From NCBI GenBank assembly GCA_951812805.1, contig CATOSZ010000003.1:62001-126000 (forward strand): a stretch of DNA of 64,000 nucleotides, written 5' to 3'. This document shows, in pieces, positions 15,426-22,983 of the stretch. The position numbers and the translations under genes were made by a program. How positions within the stretch are numbered: position 1 is the stretch's first letter; every line of letters begins with the position of its first letter. The DNA comes from an uncultured Alphaproteobacteria bacterium. GTDB lineage: Bacteria > Pseudomonadota > Alphaproteobacteria > GCA-2731375. The notes beneath the pieces are model-generated. The model was not told the DNA's origin. It searched no databases and saw only the letters and a program-made list of their open reading frames with translations.

Positions 15426-16373
15426 TCACCCGCCTTTTCGCCGGGCGACCGACTCGGCGACGAGGCACAGCAGTTCATACATCATCGTGGCGCCGACGAG
15501 CGCGGTGTTGCCGCTCGGATCGAAGGGCGGTGAGACTTCGACGACGTCCGCGCCGTACAGGTCGAGGCCGCCGAGACCGCGCAGCAGGCGTTGGGCTTCG
15601 ATCGTCGTGATGCCGCCGACTTCGGGCGTGCCGGTGCCGGGCGCATAGACCGGATCGAGGCCGTCGACGTCGAACGAAATGTAGGTGGCGCCCGCGCCGA
15701 CGACGCGGCGGGCTTCCGCGATCACCGCCTCGACGCCGAGTGCCGTGAACTCCTCCATGAAGATCACCCGCATGCCGCTCGACAATGAGTAGTCCCAGCC
15801 CTCGGGCGTGTTCTGCGCACCGCGGATGCCGATCTGCACCGTGCGGCGGGGATCGAGCAGGCCTTCCTCGACCGCCCGGCGGAACGGCGAGCCGTGGTGG
15901 AACTTGGAGCCCTGGAACTCGTCCCAGGTGTCCGTGTGGGCATCGATATGCACCATGCCGAGGGGCCGCTCGGCGGCGATGGCGCGAAAGATCGGCAGGG
16001 TGACGGTGTGATCGCCCCCGGCGCTGATCGGCACCACGCCGGCGGCGTGCAGGGGCGCGAAGAAGGCCTGGATCTCGTCCAGCGCGGCCTCGATGTCGTA
16101 GATCCGCTCGGACGGCACGTCGCCGACGCGGCACAGCGCGTACGGATTGACCCGCGTGACGTGGTGATAGGCCCGCATCAGGCTGGAGGAATTGCGGATT
16201 TCCCGCGGGCCGTGCCGGGCGCCCGGCCGGTTCGAGGTGCCGCCGTCATAGGGCACCCCGGCAAGCGCGATATCGAGCGCCGCCGGGTCCGAGACCAGCG
16301 CCGTGCGCATGAAGGTCGCGATCTCGGCGTAGCGCGGGCGGAACATCGCGGGCTGGTCCGGGCTCTCGGTCAT
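15426..16373 (-). CDS. speB: Ureohydrolase (agmatinase-type)
   Basis: A 315-residue binuclear-manganese ureohydrolase that hydrolyses agmatine or a related guanidino compound to amine and urea. Metal ligands are visible in SAGGDHTVTL, HIDAHTDTW and SFDVDGLDPVYAPGTGTPE, the three family signatures. ATG 16373 follows an AGGAGG site. Agmatinase is the commonest function, but guanidinobutyrase and related enzymes share these motifs. pdeM is divergent on the other strand. Its 3' end is duplicated near 12883-13005. Confidence 0.85.
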   Translation of the reverse strand: MTESPDQPAMFRPRYAEIATFMRTALVSDPAALDIALAGVPYDGGTSNRPGARHGPREIRNSSSLMRAYHHVTRVNPYALCRVGDVPSERIYDIEAALDEIQAFFAPLHAAGVVPISAGGDHTVTLPIFRAIAAERPLGMVHIDAHTDTWDEFQGSKFHHGSPFRRAVEEGLLDPRRTVQIGIRGAQNTPEGWDYSLSSGMRVIFMEEFTALGVEAVIAEARRVVGAGATYISFDVDGLDPVYAPGTGTPEVGGITTIEAQRLLRGLGGLDLYGADVVEVSPPFDPSGNTALVGATMMYELLCLVAESVARRKGG

Positions 16374-16452
16374 GGGAGGTCCTCCTGCTGTCGGCGACAC
16401 TATAGCCGCCGACCGGTTGGCGGGTCGCGCGAATCGCGATATCGCTTGGCCT

Positions 16453-17166
16453 ATGCAGGTGAACGGCGCGCATCTCGTCCCCGATCCCGACGGCGGCCTG
16501 TTCTGGCCGGCCGAAGCGATGCTCGTCGTCGCCGACCTGCATTTCGAAAAGGGCTCCGCCTTCGCCGGGCGCGGCGTGCCGCTGCCGCCCTACGACACCC
16601 GCGCGACGCTGGCCGCGCTCGCCGGCCTGGTCGAACGGCATGCGCCCGAACGCATCGTCTGCCTGGGCGACAGCTTCCACGATGCGCACGGGCCGGCCCG
16701 GCTCGGCGCGGAGGAGATCGACACGCTTCGCGGGCTGGCGGCGGGGCGGGACTGGATCTGGATCGTCGGCAATCACGACCCGGTCCTGCCCAATTGGCTG
16801 CCCGGCCGGGTCGACGCGGTGCTGGAGAGTGGCCCGCTGCGCTTCCGCCACGAGCCGACGGCGGGCGGGCGCGCGGGCGAGGTCGCCGGCCACCTGCACC
16901 CCAAGGCGGCGGTCCGGGTCCGCGGGCAGCGCCTGGTGCGGCGCTGCTTCGCCAGCGACGGCCTGCGCGCGATCCTGCCGGCGCTGGGCGCCTTCACCGG
17001 CGGCCTCGACGTTTTGGACGCCGCCTTCGCGCCTTTGTTCCCCGGCGCCTTCCAGGCCGTGCTGCTGGGGCGCGGCGCGGTGCATGCGGTCCCCTCGCAC
17101 CGCCTGGTGCGGATTGCGCCGGCGGTCAGCGCGACCGCGAGAACAGGCGACGCAGCGCAGCCGTGA
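16453..17166 (+). CDS. pdeM: Metallophosphoesterase, PdeM-type DNA-repair nuclease
   Basis: A 237-residue calcineurin-like phosphoesterase with the metal-binding set VVADLHFEKG, CLGDSFHD, VGNHD and GHLHP. The LHFEKG start and length match the ligase-associated DNA damage response endonuclease PdeM, although no LigD-type or helicase partner gene is nearby. Its 3' end overlaps the gtrA second exon (opposite strand) by 41 bp. Confidence 0.75.
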   Translation: MQVNGAHLVPDPDGGLFWPAEAMLVVADLHFEKGSAFAGRGVPLPPYDTRATLAALAGLVERHAPERIVCLGDSFHDAHGPARLGAEEIDTLRGLAAGRDWIWIVGNHDPVLPNWLPGRVDAVLESGPLRFRHEPTAGGRAGEVAGHLHPKAAVRVRGQRLVRRCFASDGLRAILPALGAFTGGLDVLDAAFAPLFPGAFQAVLLGRGAVHAVPSHRLVRIAPAVSATARTGDAAQP

Positions 17167-17371
17167 TGCCCTGATCGAAGGTCAGGAACTTGTGGCTGGC
17201 GAAGGAGTAGAAGGCGACCAGGCCGATCGCCAAGGCATGCGCGCTCGCCTCGCCGTCGGCGAGAACCGGTGCGACGAGGGGGACGGTGGCGAAGACCTCG
17301 GCGAGCCAGGGGACCGGGCCCGCCCGCAGGCCGACGGCGATCACCACGGTCAGCAGCAGCCCGCCGAGCGA
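17126..17371 (-). CDS. gtrA-like gene, exon 2 (C-terminal half)
   Basis: Codes for 81 residues beginning SLGGLLLTVVIAVGLRAG and including the GtrA-family end YSFASHKFLTFDQ. It holds the last two of the expected four membrane helices. Read directly after exon 1 (19279-19578) it gives one continuous 181-residue GtrA protein, a membrane family linked to polysaccharide or glycolipid sugar transfer. The exon boundary falls on a codon boundary at 17371. Confidence 0.8.
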   Translation of the reverse strand, partial: SLGGLLLTVVIAVGLRAGPVPWLAEVFATVPLVAPVLADGEASAHALAIGLVAFYSFASHKFLTFDQGITAALRRLFSRSR

Positions 17372-19278
17372 ATCGGGTAGGAGGGGTCCTCTCGGCGCCC
17401 CTCCTCCCACACCACCGGGCATACGTTCTACGTACCACGGCGGTTTCCGGTCAGTTGTAACGCGAGATACCTATCGGTCATAGGGACAAGCCCCTGGCCT
17501 TCGAACCAAGCCAGGGTCATGGCTTCGGTGGCTTGATAGCTGAGGGACTTGCGCCACCAGCCCTTGCCGGAGAGAGCCAAGATCCAGGCCCGCCGCTCGG
17601 GCACCCCGAGGCTTCGCAGGAAGTCCGCTTGCGCCTTGGTGCGCTTGCATTGCTTGAGCCGGACACAGCGCAGTTTTCGACGGATCCAGCCGTCGAGACG
17701 CCGAAGCTGGCTCGCGCAACGGGCATGGCGGAAGTACGTCACCCAGCCGGCGAGGAAGCCGTTGAGTTCGCCGACCATGCGCGCGAGGCTGATGCCCCGG
17801 TTGCGCCGGGTGATCTCGCGAACCCGTTGCTTCGCCCGCCGCAGGCTTTGCGGCGCGATGCCGAGCGATCCATCCGACAACAGCCGGTGGCCGAGGAACT
17901 TGCGGTCCCCGGCCGGAGCGACGGCACTTTTCTCCTGGTTGACCCGCAGATGCAACCTGCCTTGGAGGAATTCGGCGACCGAGGCCATCACCCGCTCGCC
18001 CGCCGCTCGAGTGCGAACGTAGATGTTCACGTCGTCGGCATAACGGCAGAAGCTATGGCCCCGCGCCTCCAGCATCCGGTCCAGATCGTCCAGTAGAAGA
18101 TTGGCCAGCAGCGGCGACAGCGGGCCGCCTTGCGGCGTGCCCTCATGGCGCCGGATGCAGACGCCGGTCTGCATCATCCCCGCTTGCAGAAAGCGACGGA
18201 TGGTGCGCAGCAGGCGCTTGTCGCCAATCCGCCCAGCCAGTCGGGACATCAGAATGTCGTGATTGACCCGGTCGAAGAACGCCTCCAGATCCAGGTCGAC
18301 CACAATCCCGCGGCCTTCGGCAACGTACTTACCCGCTTGGGCCAGAGCATCGTGAGCGCTCCGGCCCGGACGGAAGCCGAAACTCGAAGCCGAGAAACCC
18401 GGATCGAGGATCGGCTGAAGGACGTGCAGGATGGCTTGCTGAACCAGACGATCCAGCACCGTCGGGATGCCCAATTGCCGCATCCCGCCTCCCGGCTTGG
18501 GGATCGAGACCCCCTTCACCGGTTGGGGCCGATAGTCGCCTCGCGACAACGCCGCCACCAGCGCGTCCTTGTGATCGACGAGCCAGAGCCGCAGGTCTTG
18601 GATGGTCATCCCATCCACGCCCGCCGACCCCTTGTTCGCCTTCACCCGCTTGTAGGCTTGGTTCAGGTTGGCGGAACTCACCACCCGTTCCATCAGGTCT
18701 TGCGTCAAGGCTCGTTGCCGGTCCAACGCCGTGCGCACTTGTGGCACCTCGCAGGCTCCAGTTCCGGTTCCGCCGTCACCAGGGGCCTCGGGGCGCAGCG
18801 CCTTCATCAGGGCCTCGTCGAAAAGGTCCAATTGATAGCCACCGCCTTGCTGCCGCTCCATGCTCATCGAGTTGGTCCAGACTGCTCCTTGCTATTCGGA
18901 TTCGGCCCTTCGGCGCCTCGCGGCCCCTACTATGGCCTCGGCTGACTTCTCCACCGCCGTCGCTCCCCGTCGCCGGGTCGCTACTCGGTTCCCCCGAGAG
19001 CGCTGGAGATCTCCCTGGGTAAAACCTTGATCTTTCCGCCGGTCGCGGCCGGATTTACCAATGCGATGTCCGAACGACTATCGGGCATCGCCATCCATTG
19101 CTGGCTTACCCCATCGCACCGGCCTGATATCCGGTTTCTGTTCGTCCGCTCCGGATTTTGCCTCCGGCTTCCTCCCCACCCCACCTCGCGGCGACGCAGT
19201 TGCCTTCAGCTAACGGTTCCGGTCGTTACGGCCCGTAGAGAACTTCCATCTCCTAGATCAACGCCATGCCAGGCACAC
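17372..19278 (-). mobile_element. Group II intron inserted in gtrA
   Basis: The intron runs on the minus strand from a GTGTG 5' end (19278) to a CCCGAT 3' end (17372), about 1907 nt. A reverse-transcriptase ORF is inside. After it, 17373-17450 folds into a domain V-like hairpin (CCGCCGTGGTACG...CGTATGCCCGGTGGT) and a domain VI-like stem ending CCTACCCGAT. Removing exactly this interval joins gtrA in frame. The 5' region 18870-19278 is noncoding and would form domains I-III. Confidence 0.85.
17428..18867 (-). CDS. ltrA: Group II intron reverse transcriptase/maturase
   Basis: A 479-residue LtrA-type protein: RT fingers and palm with the catalytic CRYADDVNIY motif, then a maturase (X) domain rich in basic residues (LRRAKQRVREITRRN, LNGFLAGWVTYFR). 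No HNH endonuclease domain is visible at the C-terminus, so mobility would rely on endonuclease-independent retrohoming. The ORF is intact, and the RNA domains around it appear preserved. Confidence 0.92.
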   Translation of the reverse strand: MSMERQQGGGYQLDLFDEALMKALRPEAPGDGGTGTGACEVPQVRTALDRQRALTQDLMERVVSSANLNQAYKRVKANKGSAGVDGMTIQDLRLWLVDHKDALVAALSRGDYRPQPVKGVSIPKPGGGMRQLGIPTVLDRLVQQAILHVLQPILDPGFSASSFGFRPGRSAHDALAQAGKYVAEGRGIVVDLDLEAFFDRVNHDILMSRLAGRIGDKRLLRTIRRFLQAGMMQTGVCIRRHEGTPQGGPLSPLLANLLLDDLDRMLEARGHSFCRYADDVNIYVRTRAAGERVMASVAEFLQGRLHLRVNQEKSAVAPAGDRKFLGHRLLSDGSLGIAPQSLRRAKQRVREITRRNRGISLARMVGELNGFLAGWVTYFRHARCASQLRRLDGWIRRKLRCVRLKQCKRTKAQADFLRSLGVPERRAWILALSGKGWWRKSLSYQATEAMTLAWFEGQGLVPMTDRYLALQLTGNRRGT

Positions 19279-19578
19279 AACGATGAAAAAAGTCCGCACC
19301 TCCCGGTGCGCCCGGCGGCCCGATTGCGAGAAGGTGAAGCGGCGGTTCAGCAGGTAGCTCACCACCATCCCGGCGAGAAAGCCGAGGGAGACGGCGACCC
19401 GGTAGGAAACCGGCCCGTCCCAGCCGGCGCCGTCGTAAAGCAGCAGGCCGACGATGAAGTTGGTCAGCGCCGCGATGCCCGAAAACAGCAGATAGCGCAG
19501 GAACTGTCCCTGGACATAGACCGCGAGCAGGCGCTGCAGCGCCCCTCGCGACGTCGCCTCGGGCGGCGGCGGTGTCAT
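19279..19578 (-). CDS. gtrA-like gene, exon 1 (N-terminal half)
   Basis: Exactly 100 codons (MTPPPPEATSRG to RTFFIV) with the first two GtrA helices and the LNRRFTFSQ loop, the family's hallmark. The coding frame then meets the intron's GTGTG. It starts 6 bp after the end of the upstream SIS-domain gene, so the two are probably co-transcribed for a sugar-related envelope process. Confidence 0.8.
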
Positions 19579-19584
19579 CGGGAT

Positions 19585-20205
19585 CTAGAACGTCCGCCCG
19601 GCGACCAGCTCGTCCGCCATCGCCGCCTGGCGGAGATACTGGGCCAGCGCGTGCATGATGGATTGATGCACGTCCTCCGTGATGCCGTAATTGTCGCTCT
19701 CACAATGCAGCGCGACGTCCGCCAGTTCCGCACTCCGGCCCCCGGCGAAGCCGGCGAGCGCGATGGTCACAAGTCCGTGATCCCTGGCCCAGCGCTGGGC
19801 CCGGACGACGTTTTCGGAATCGCCGGACGAGGAAATCGTCACCAGCACGTCGCCCGGCGAGGCGAGCGCGCTCAGCTGGCGAACGAAGACGTCGTCGTAG
19901 GATTCGTCGTTGGCGAGCGCCGTCAGCAATTCGATGTTGCTCGACAGGCTGAGCACCCGCGGCTTCAAGGCGTTGTCGGTGGCGGCCCCCTTCACATGGT
20001 CGCAAACCAGATGATTGGCGATGGAGGCCGAGCCGCCGTTGCCGCAACTGAAGACCCATCGGCCGTCCTCGTAGGCCGTGCGCAACAGGGCCGCCGCCCG
20101 GGCGAGCGCCGCCGGATCGAGCGAAGCGCTGGCCCGCCGGTAGCCGTCGACATAGTCCTGAAAGAAGTCTTCGATGCCGGCATAGGGCCGATCGGGAAAC
20201 GACAC
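19585..20205 (-). CDS. SIS-domain sugar isomerase, GmhA-like
   Basis: A 206-residue phosphosugar isomerase-like protein. The SIS core is visible as FSCGNGGSASIANHLVCDHVKG, the VTISSSGDSENVVRA phosphate-binding turn and the GITEDVHQSIMHALAQYLR C-terminal helix, which resemble sedoheptulose-7-phosphate isomerase (GmhA) of heptose synthesis. GTG 20205 is chosen because GGAGGTG lies 8 nt upstream; the in-frame start at 20238 lacks this. Coupled to gtrA downstream. Confidence 0.8.
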   Translation of the reverse strand: MSFPDRPYAGIEDFFQDYVDGYRRASASLDPAALARAAALLRTAYEDGRWVFSCGNGGSASIANHLVCDHVKGAATDNALKPRVLSLSSNIELLTALANDESYDDVFVRQLSALASPGDVLVTISSSGDSENVVRAQRWARDHGLVTIALAGFAGGRSAELADVALHCESDNYGITEDVHQSIMHALAQYLRQAAMADELVAGRTF

Positions 20206-20342
20206 CTCGGCTTCACCTCCGCGCAGGCAACAGCGCACGCACTCCCAACGAGCCGCACGCAGGCGAGGCTAGCACGTTCCGGCGTCCCGAGGCAGGCATG
20301 CCGTTCGGGCGCGGCCGCAACGCCGCGCCGCGGTCGCGAAAC

Positions 20343-20552
20343 CTAGTCTTCGACGACCAGGTTTTCGGCCGATGTCCGACCATCGCGGCCGGGGACGAGG
20401 TCGAACTGGACCTTCTGTCCCTCACGCAGGCCGGCGAGACCGGCGCGCTGTACCGCGGAAATATGCACGAAGGCATCCTTCGAGCCGTCGTCCGGCTGAA
20501 TGAAGCCGAAGCCTTTCGTGGCGTTGAACCACTTGACCGTGCCGTTGGCCAT
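20343..20552 (-). CDS. Cold-shock domain protein
   Basis: A 69-residue CspA-family RNA-binding protein with both RNP motifs: KGFGFI (RNP1) and VFVHIS-like DAFVHIS (RNP2). The start [10 protein letters not shown] is typical. Such proteins melt RNA structure during cold or stress. An 8-bp hairpin (20581-20600) lies in its upstream leader. Confidence 0.93.
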   Translation of the reverse strand: MANGTVKWFNATKGFGFIQPDDGSKDAFVHISAVQRAGLAGLREGQKVQFDLVPGRDGRTSAENLVVED

Positions 20553-20580
20553 CTTTCGTCCCCTTGTCGTCACACCCGGC

Positions 20581-20600
20581 CCGCACCCCGGCGGGTGCGG
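20581..20600 (-). promoter_or_regulatory. Hairpin in the cold-shock gene leader
   Basis: A perfect 8-bp stem (CCGCACCC/GGGTGCGG) with a 4-nt loop, 28 bp upstream of the csp start. Structured leaders often control csp translation; whether this one does is inference. Confidence 0.35.
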
Positions 20601-20762
20601 CAGGCTTACAATCCGTCCCTAGGCTTTCTCGCAGGCCCGATCGATCATAAAGGACGTTAGGGGCACATAAGGAAGCAAACGGACAACGCCAAAATTCTTG
20701 CCACACCGGCCGACACGGCGCAAGCGCCGGCAACGCGGGAACGCCGTTGCCGGCGCCACCCC

Positions 20763-20845
20763 GGCTCAGTGGGAGACCCGGCTCAGTGGGAGACCTGGCT
20801 CAGTGGGAGACCTGGCTCAGTGGGAGACCCGGCTCAGTGGGAGAA
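20763..20845. repeat. 17-bp tandem repeat at the uspA stop codon
   Basis: Four full copies of GGCTCAGTGGGAGACCY (20763-20830) and a partial fifth that overlaps the last codons of uspA. The unit looks like an amplification of the gene's own end (SH-stop). Units vary only at the last base. Confidence 0.9.
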
Positions 20846-21652
20846 CAGCGTCGGCGCCGTCATCGTATCCAGCACCTCCCGCGTGGCACCGCCGAGCATC
20901 ACTTCGCGCAGACGGGAATGGCCCCACGCCCCCATCACGATCAGGTCCGCCGAGCACTCGGCGGCGGCCGACAGCAAGAGCTCCGGCGCATCGCCGTCGC
21001 GGGCGACCCGTTCCCGGGCTTCGGCCGCGATGCCGCGGCGCTCAAGCGCCGCGACCAGATCCTCGGCCATGCGGGCCCGGCCGGCCTCCGCGGCGATGGT
21101 CAGAACGACGACCTGTTCCGCCGCTGCCAGCAGGGGCATCGCGTCGTGCAGCGCGCGGGTCGCCTCCCGGCTGCCGTTCCAGGCGACAAGGGCGCGGGTG
21201 CCGGGTGCTGCGAACTCACCGACATAGGGCCAGACCAGTACCGGCCGGCCCGCCGACATCACGAGGTCGTCGGCCAGGCCGTCGGCGAGGTTCCCCGTGT
21301 CGGGATCGGCCTGGGCCACGACGATGAGGTCGCTGGTCCGGCCGGTCGCGGTCATCACCTCCGCATGGCCGCCCTGCACCACACGGAGCGAGCTTTCGAT
21401 GCCGCGCCCCTCGACCCGTGCCTCGAAGGCGGCCCGCGCCTCCTCGGTGCGTTCGCGCGCCTCGGCGATCCAGCGGTCGAGCAGTTGCGCCCCGGCGTCG
21501 ACCGCCAGATAGCCTGGCAGGGCCGGCGGGGCCTCGGGGATGACGCCCACGAGATGGGCGCCGAAGCGCGCCGCCAAGGTGATCGCCCCCTCGGTGCGCC
21601 GGGCCGTCGCCGGCGTTTCGTCCAGATGCAGCGTGATTTCCCGAACCGTCAT
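20834..21652 (-). CDS. Universal stress protein, two UspA domains
   Basis: A 272-residue tandem Usp protein. Domain 1 (about 1-145) is degenerate at the nucleotide site. Domain 2 has the ATP-binding pattern G-x2-G-x9-G-[ST] (GAWGHSRLREVMLGGATRE). Tandem Usp proteins in proteobacteria often respond to low oxygen and energy stress, and an FNR-type box lies about 80 bp upstream of its start. Confidence 0.9.
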   Translation of the reverse strand: MTVREITLHLDETPATARRTEGAITLAARFGAHLVGVIPEAPPALPGYLAVDAGAQLLDRWIAEARERTEEARAAFEARVEGRGIESSLRVVQGGHAEVMTATGRTSDLIVVAQADPDTGNLADGLADDLVMSAGRPVLVWPYVGEFAAPGTRALVAWNGSREATRALHDAMPLLAAAEQVVVLTIAAEAGRARMAEDLVAALERRGIAAEARERVARDGDAPELLLSAAAECSADLIVMGAWGHSRLREVMLGGATREVLDTMTAPTLFSH

Positions 21653-21731
21653 GTCACTTGTCCTCTTGCGCCCCGCCGTCGATTGCGGCTTCTTTCACAA
21701 TTGAAAATGCCGCGCGCCCACAGCCGCGGCA

Positions 21732-21745
21732 TTGATCGATATCAA
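21732..21745. promoter_or_regulatory. FNR/NnrR-type box between uspA and the FG-GAP gene
   Basis: TTGATCGATATCAA fits TTGAT-N4-ATCAA perfectly. It is about 80 bp upstream of uspA (minus strand) and 30 bp upstream of the FG-GAP gene (plus strand). The distance favours action on uspA. Confidence 0.7.
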
Positions 21746-21774
21746 TTCCCCCACCGGCTCGGGAGGTCGCGGAC

Positions 21775-22839
21775 ATGGGCAAGGCGAAACTGGCGGCGAC
21801 GCTGGCCTTTCTGGCAGCGCTGGTGTCGTTCGGGACCGGAGCCGAGGCCGGAGCCGAGACCTGGACGTCCCGCGCCCTCGCGGTACCGGAAGGGATCGAG
21901 GCGCTGGTTCGAAACGGTCGCGACGTGCTGGTGCGCAGCCGGCGCCCGGGCGCCGAAGGGGCGCTGTACCACCGGGTCCACCGGGGCGCGGACGGCCTCT
22001 TCCTCGAGCCGCTGGCCAATTTCGAATTCGCCGCGCCGGAGAACCGCGAGGACATGCTGCCGGACGGCGAGGTCGGCTACGGCCGGCGGGGAATCGCCGA
22101 GGCCTGGCTCGCGGCGCCGACACGTCGCTACGGCCACGGGGTCCTGGGCGACGCCGTCGAGGCCGGTGCGATCGTCGCCATCGACGAGAACGCGGTGGAA
22201 CGGCGGCTGGAACTCGAGGGCGACAAGGTGTTCGAGGATCGCCTGGCCCGCCTCGTCGACATGGACGGCGACGGCCGGGACGAGATCGTCGTCGTCCGCT
22301 CCGACATTCATTACGGCGCCGCACTCGCGGTCCTCGGCATCGTCGGGGACGAATTGCACCTGCTGGCGGAGACGGCGCCGATCGGCACCTCGCATCGCTG
22401 GCTCAATCCCGCCGGCTTCGGCGATTTCGACGGGGACGGGCGGATCGAGGTCGCCGTGGTCATCACACCACACATCGGCGGCACCCTGGAGATCTACGAA
22501 TACACCCGGGCCGGCATCCGCCGCGAGGCTTCAGTGCACGGCTTTTCCAACCATGTCATGGGCAGCCGGGAACTGGCCATGTCCGTCGTGCTCGACGCCG
22601 ACGGCGACGGCACCGTCGACCTCGCGCTGCCGAGCGCCAGCCGGCGGGATCTGCGCCTCGTCGCCTTTTCCGGCGGCGTCTTTCGCGACATCGCCACCCT
22701 GGCGCACGACGCGGCGATCCAGACCGCGATCCGCTCGATCGACTTCGATTCCGACGGCCGGCGCGAGCTGCTCTACGGCCTCTCCGACGGGCGGCTGATT
22801 TGGTCGGGCCCAGGCCGCGCCCCGCACACCGAGAAGTGA
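21775..22839 (+). CDS. Exported FG-GAP/VCBS repeat protein
   Basis: A 354-residue protein with a signal peptide (MGKAKLAATLAFLAALVSFG, cleavage near AEA). Four calcium-binding-like loops mark beta-propeller blades: DMDGDGRDEI, DFDGDGRIEV, DADGDGTVDL and DFDSDGRREL. The domain probably forms a propeller for binding, not catalysis. Function unknown. Divergent from uspA with a shared upstream region containing the FNR box. Confidence 0.75.
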   Translation: MGKAKLAATLAFLAALVSFGTGAEAGAETWTSRALAVPEGIEALVRNGRDVLVRSRRPGAEGALYHRVHRGADGLFLEPLANFEFAAPENREDMLPDGEVGYGRRGIAEAWLAAPTRRYGHGVLGDAVEAGAIVAIDENAVERRLELEGDKVFEDRLARLVDMDGDGRDEIVVVRSDIHYGAALAVLGIVGDELHLLAETAPIGTSHRWLNPAGFGDFDGDGRIEVAVVITPHIGGTLEIYEYTRAGIRREASVHGFSNHVMGSRELAMSVVLDADGDGTVDLALPSASRRDLRLVAFSGGVFRDIATLAHDAAIQTAIRSIDFDSDGRRELLYGLSDGRLIWSGPGRAPHTEK

Positions 22840-22983
22840 ACGATTCCGCCCCGACGCCGAATGCCGCCGGGCTTAGTATCCGTACCCGGGGCCCGCTTTG
22901 ACGGAGCGCGCGAAATCGCCTATTCACCGTTGCGGTGATCGGGCGTGGCGACATGCCGGCGGTCTCCGTTTGTCGGGGCTGAA

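Noticed and set aside
20763..20845. 17-bp repeats considered as a CRISPR array
   Set aside because: The units are directly adjacent with no spacers, and no cas gene is nearby.
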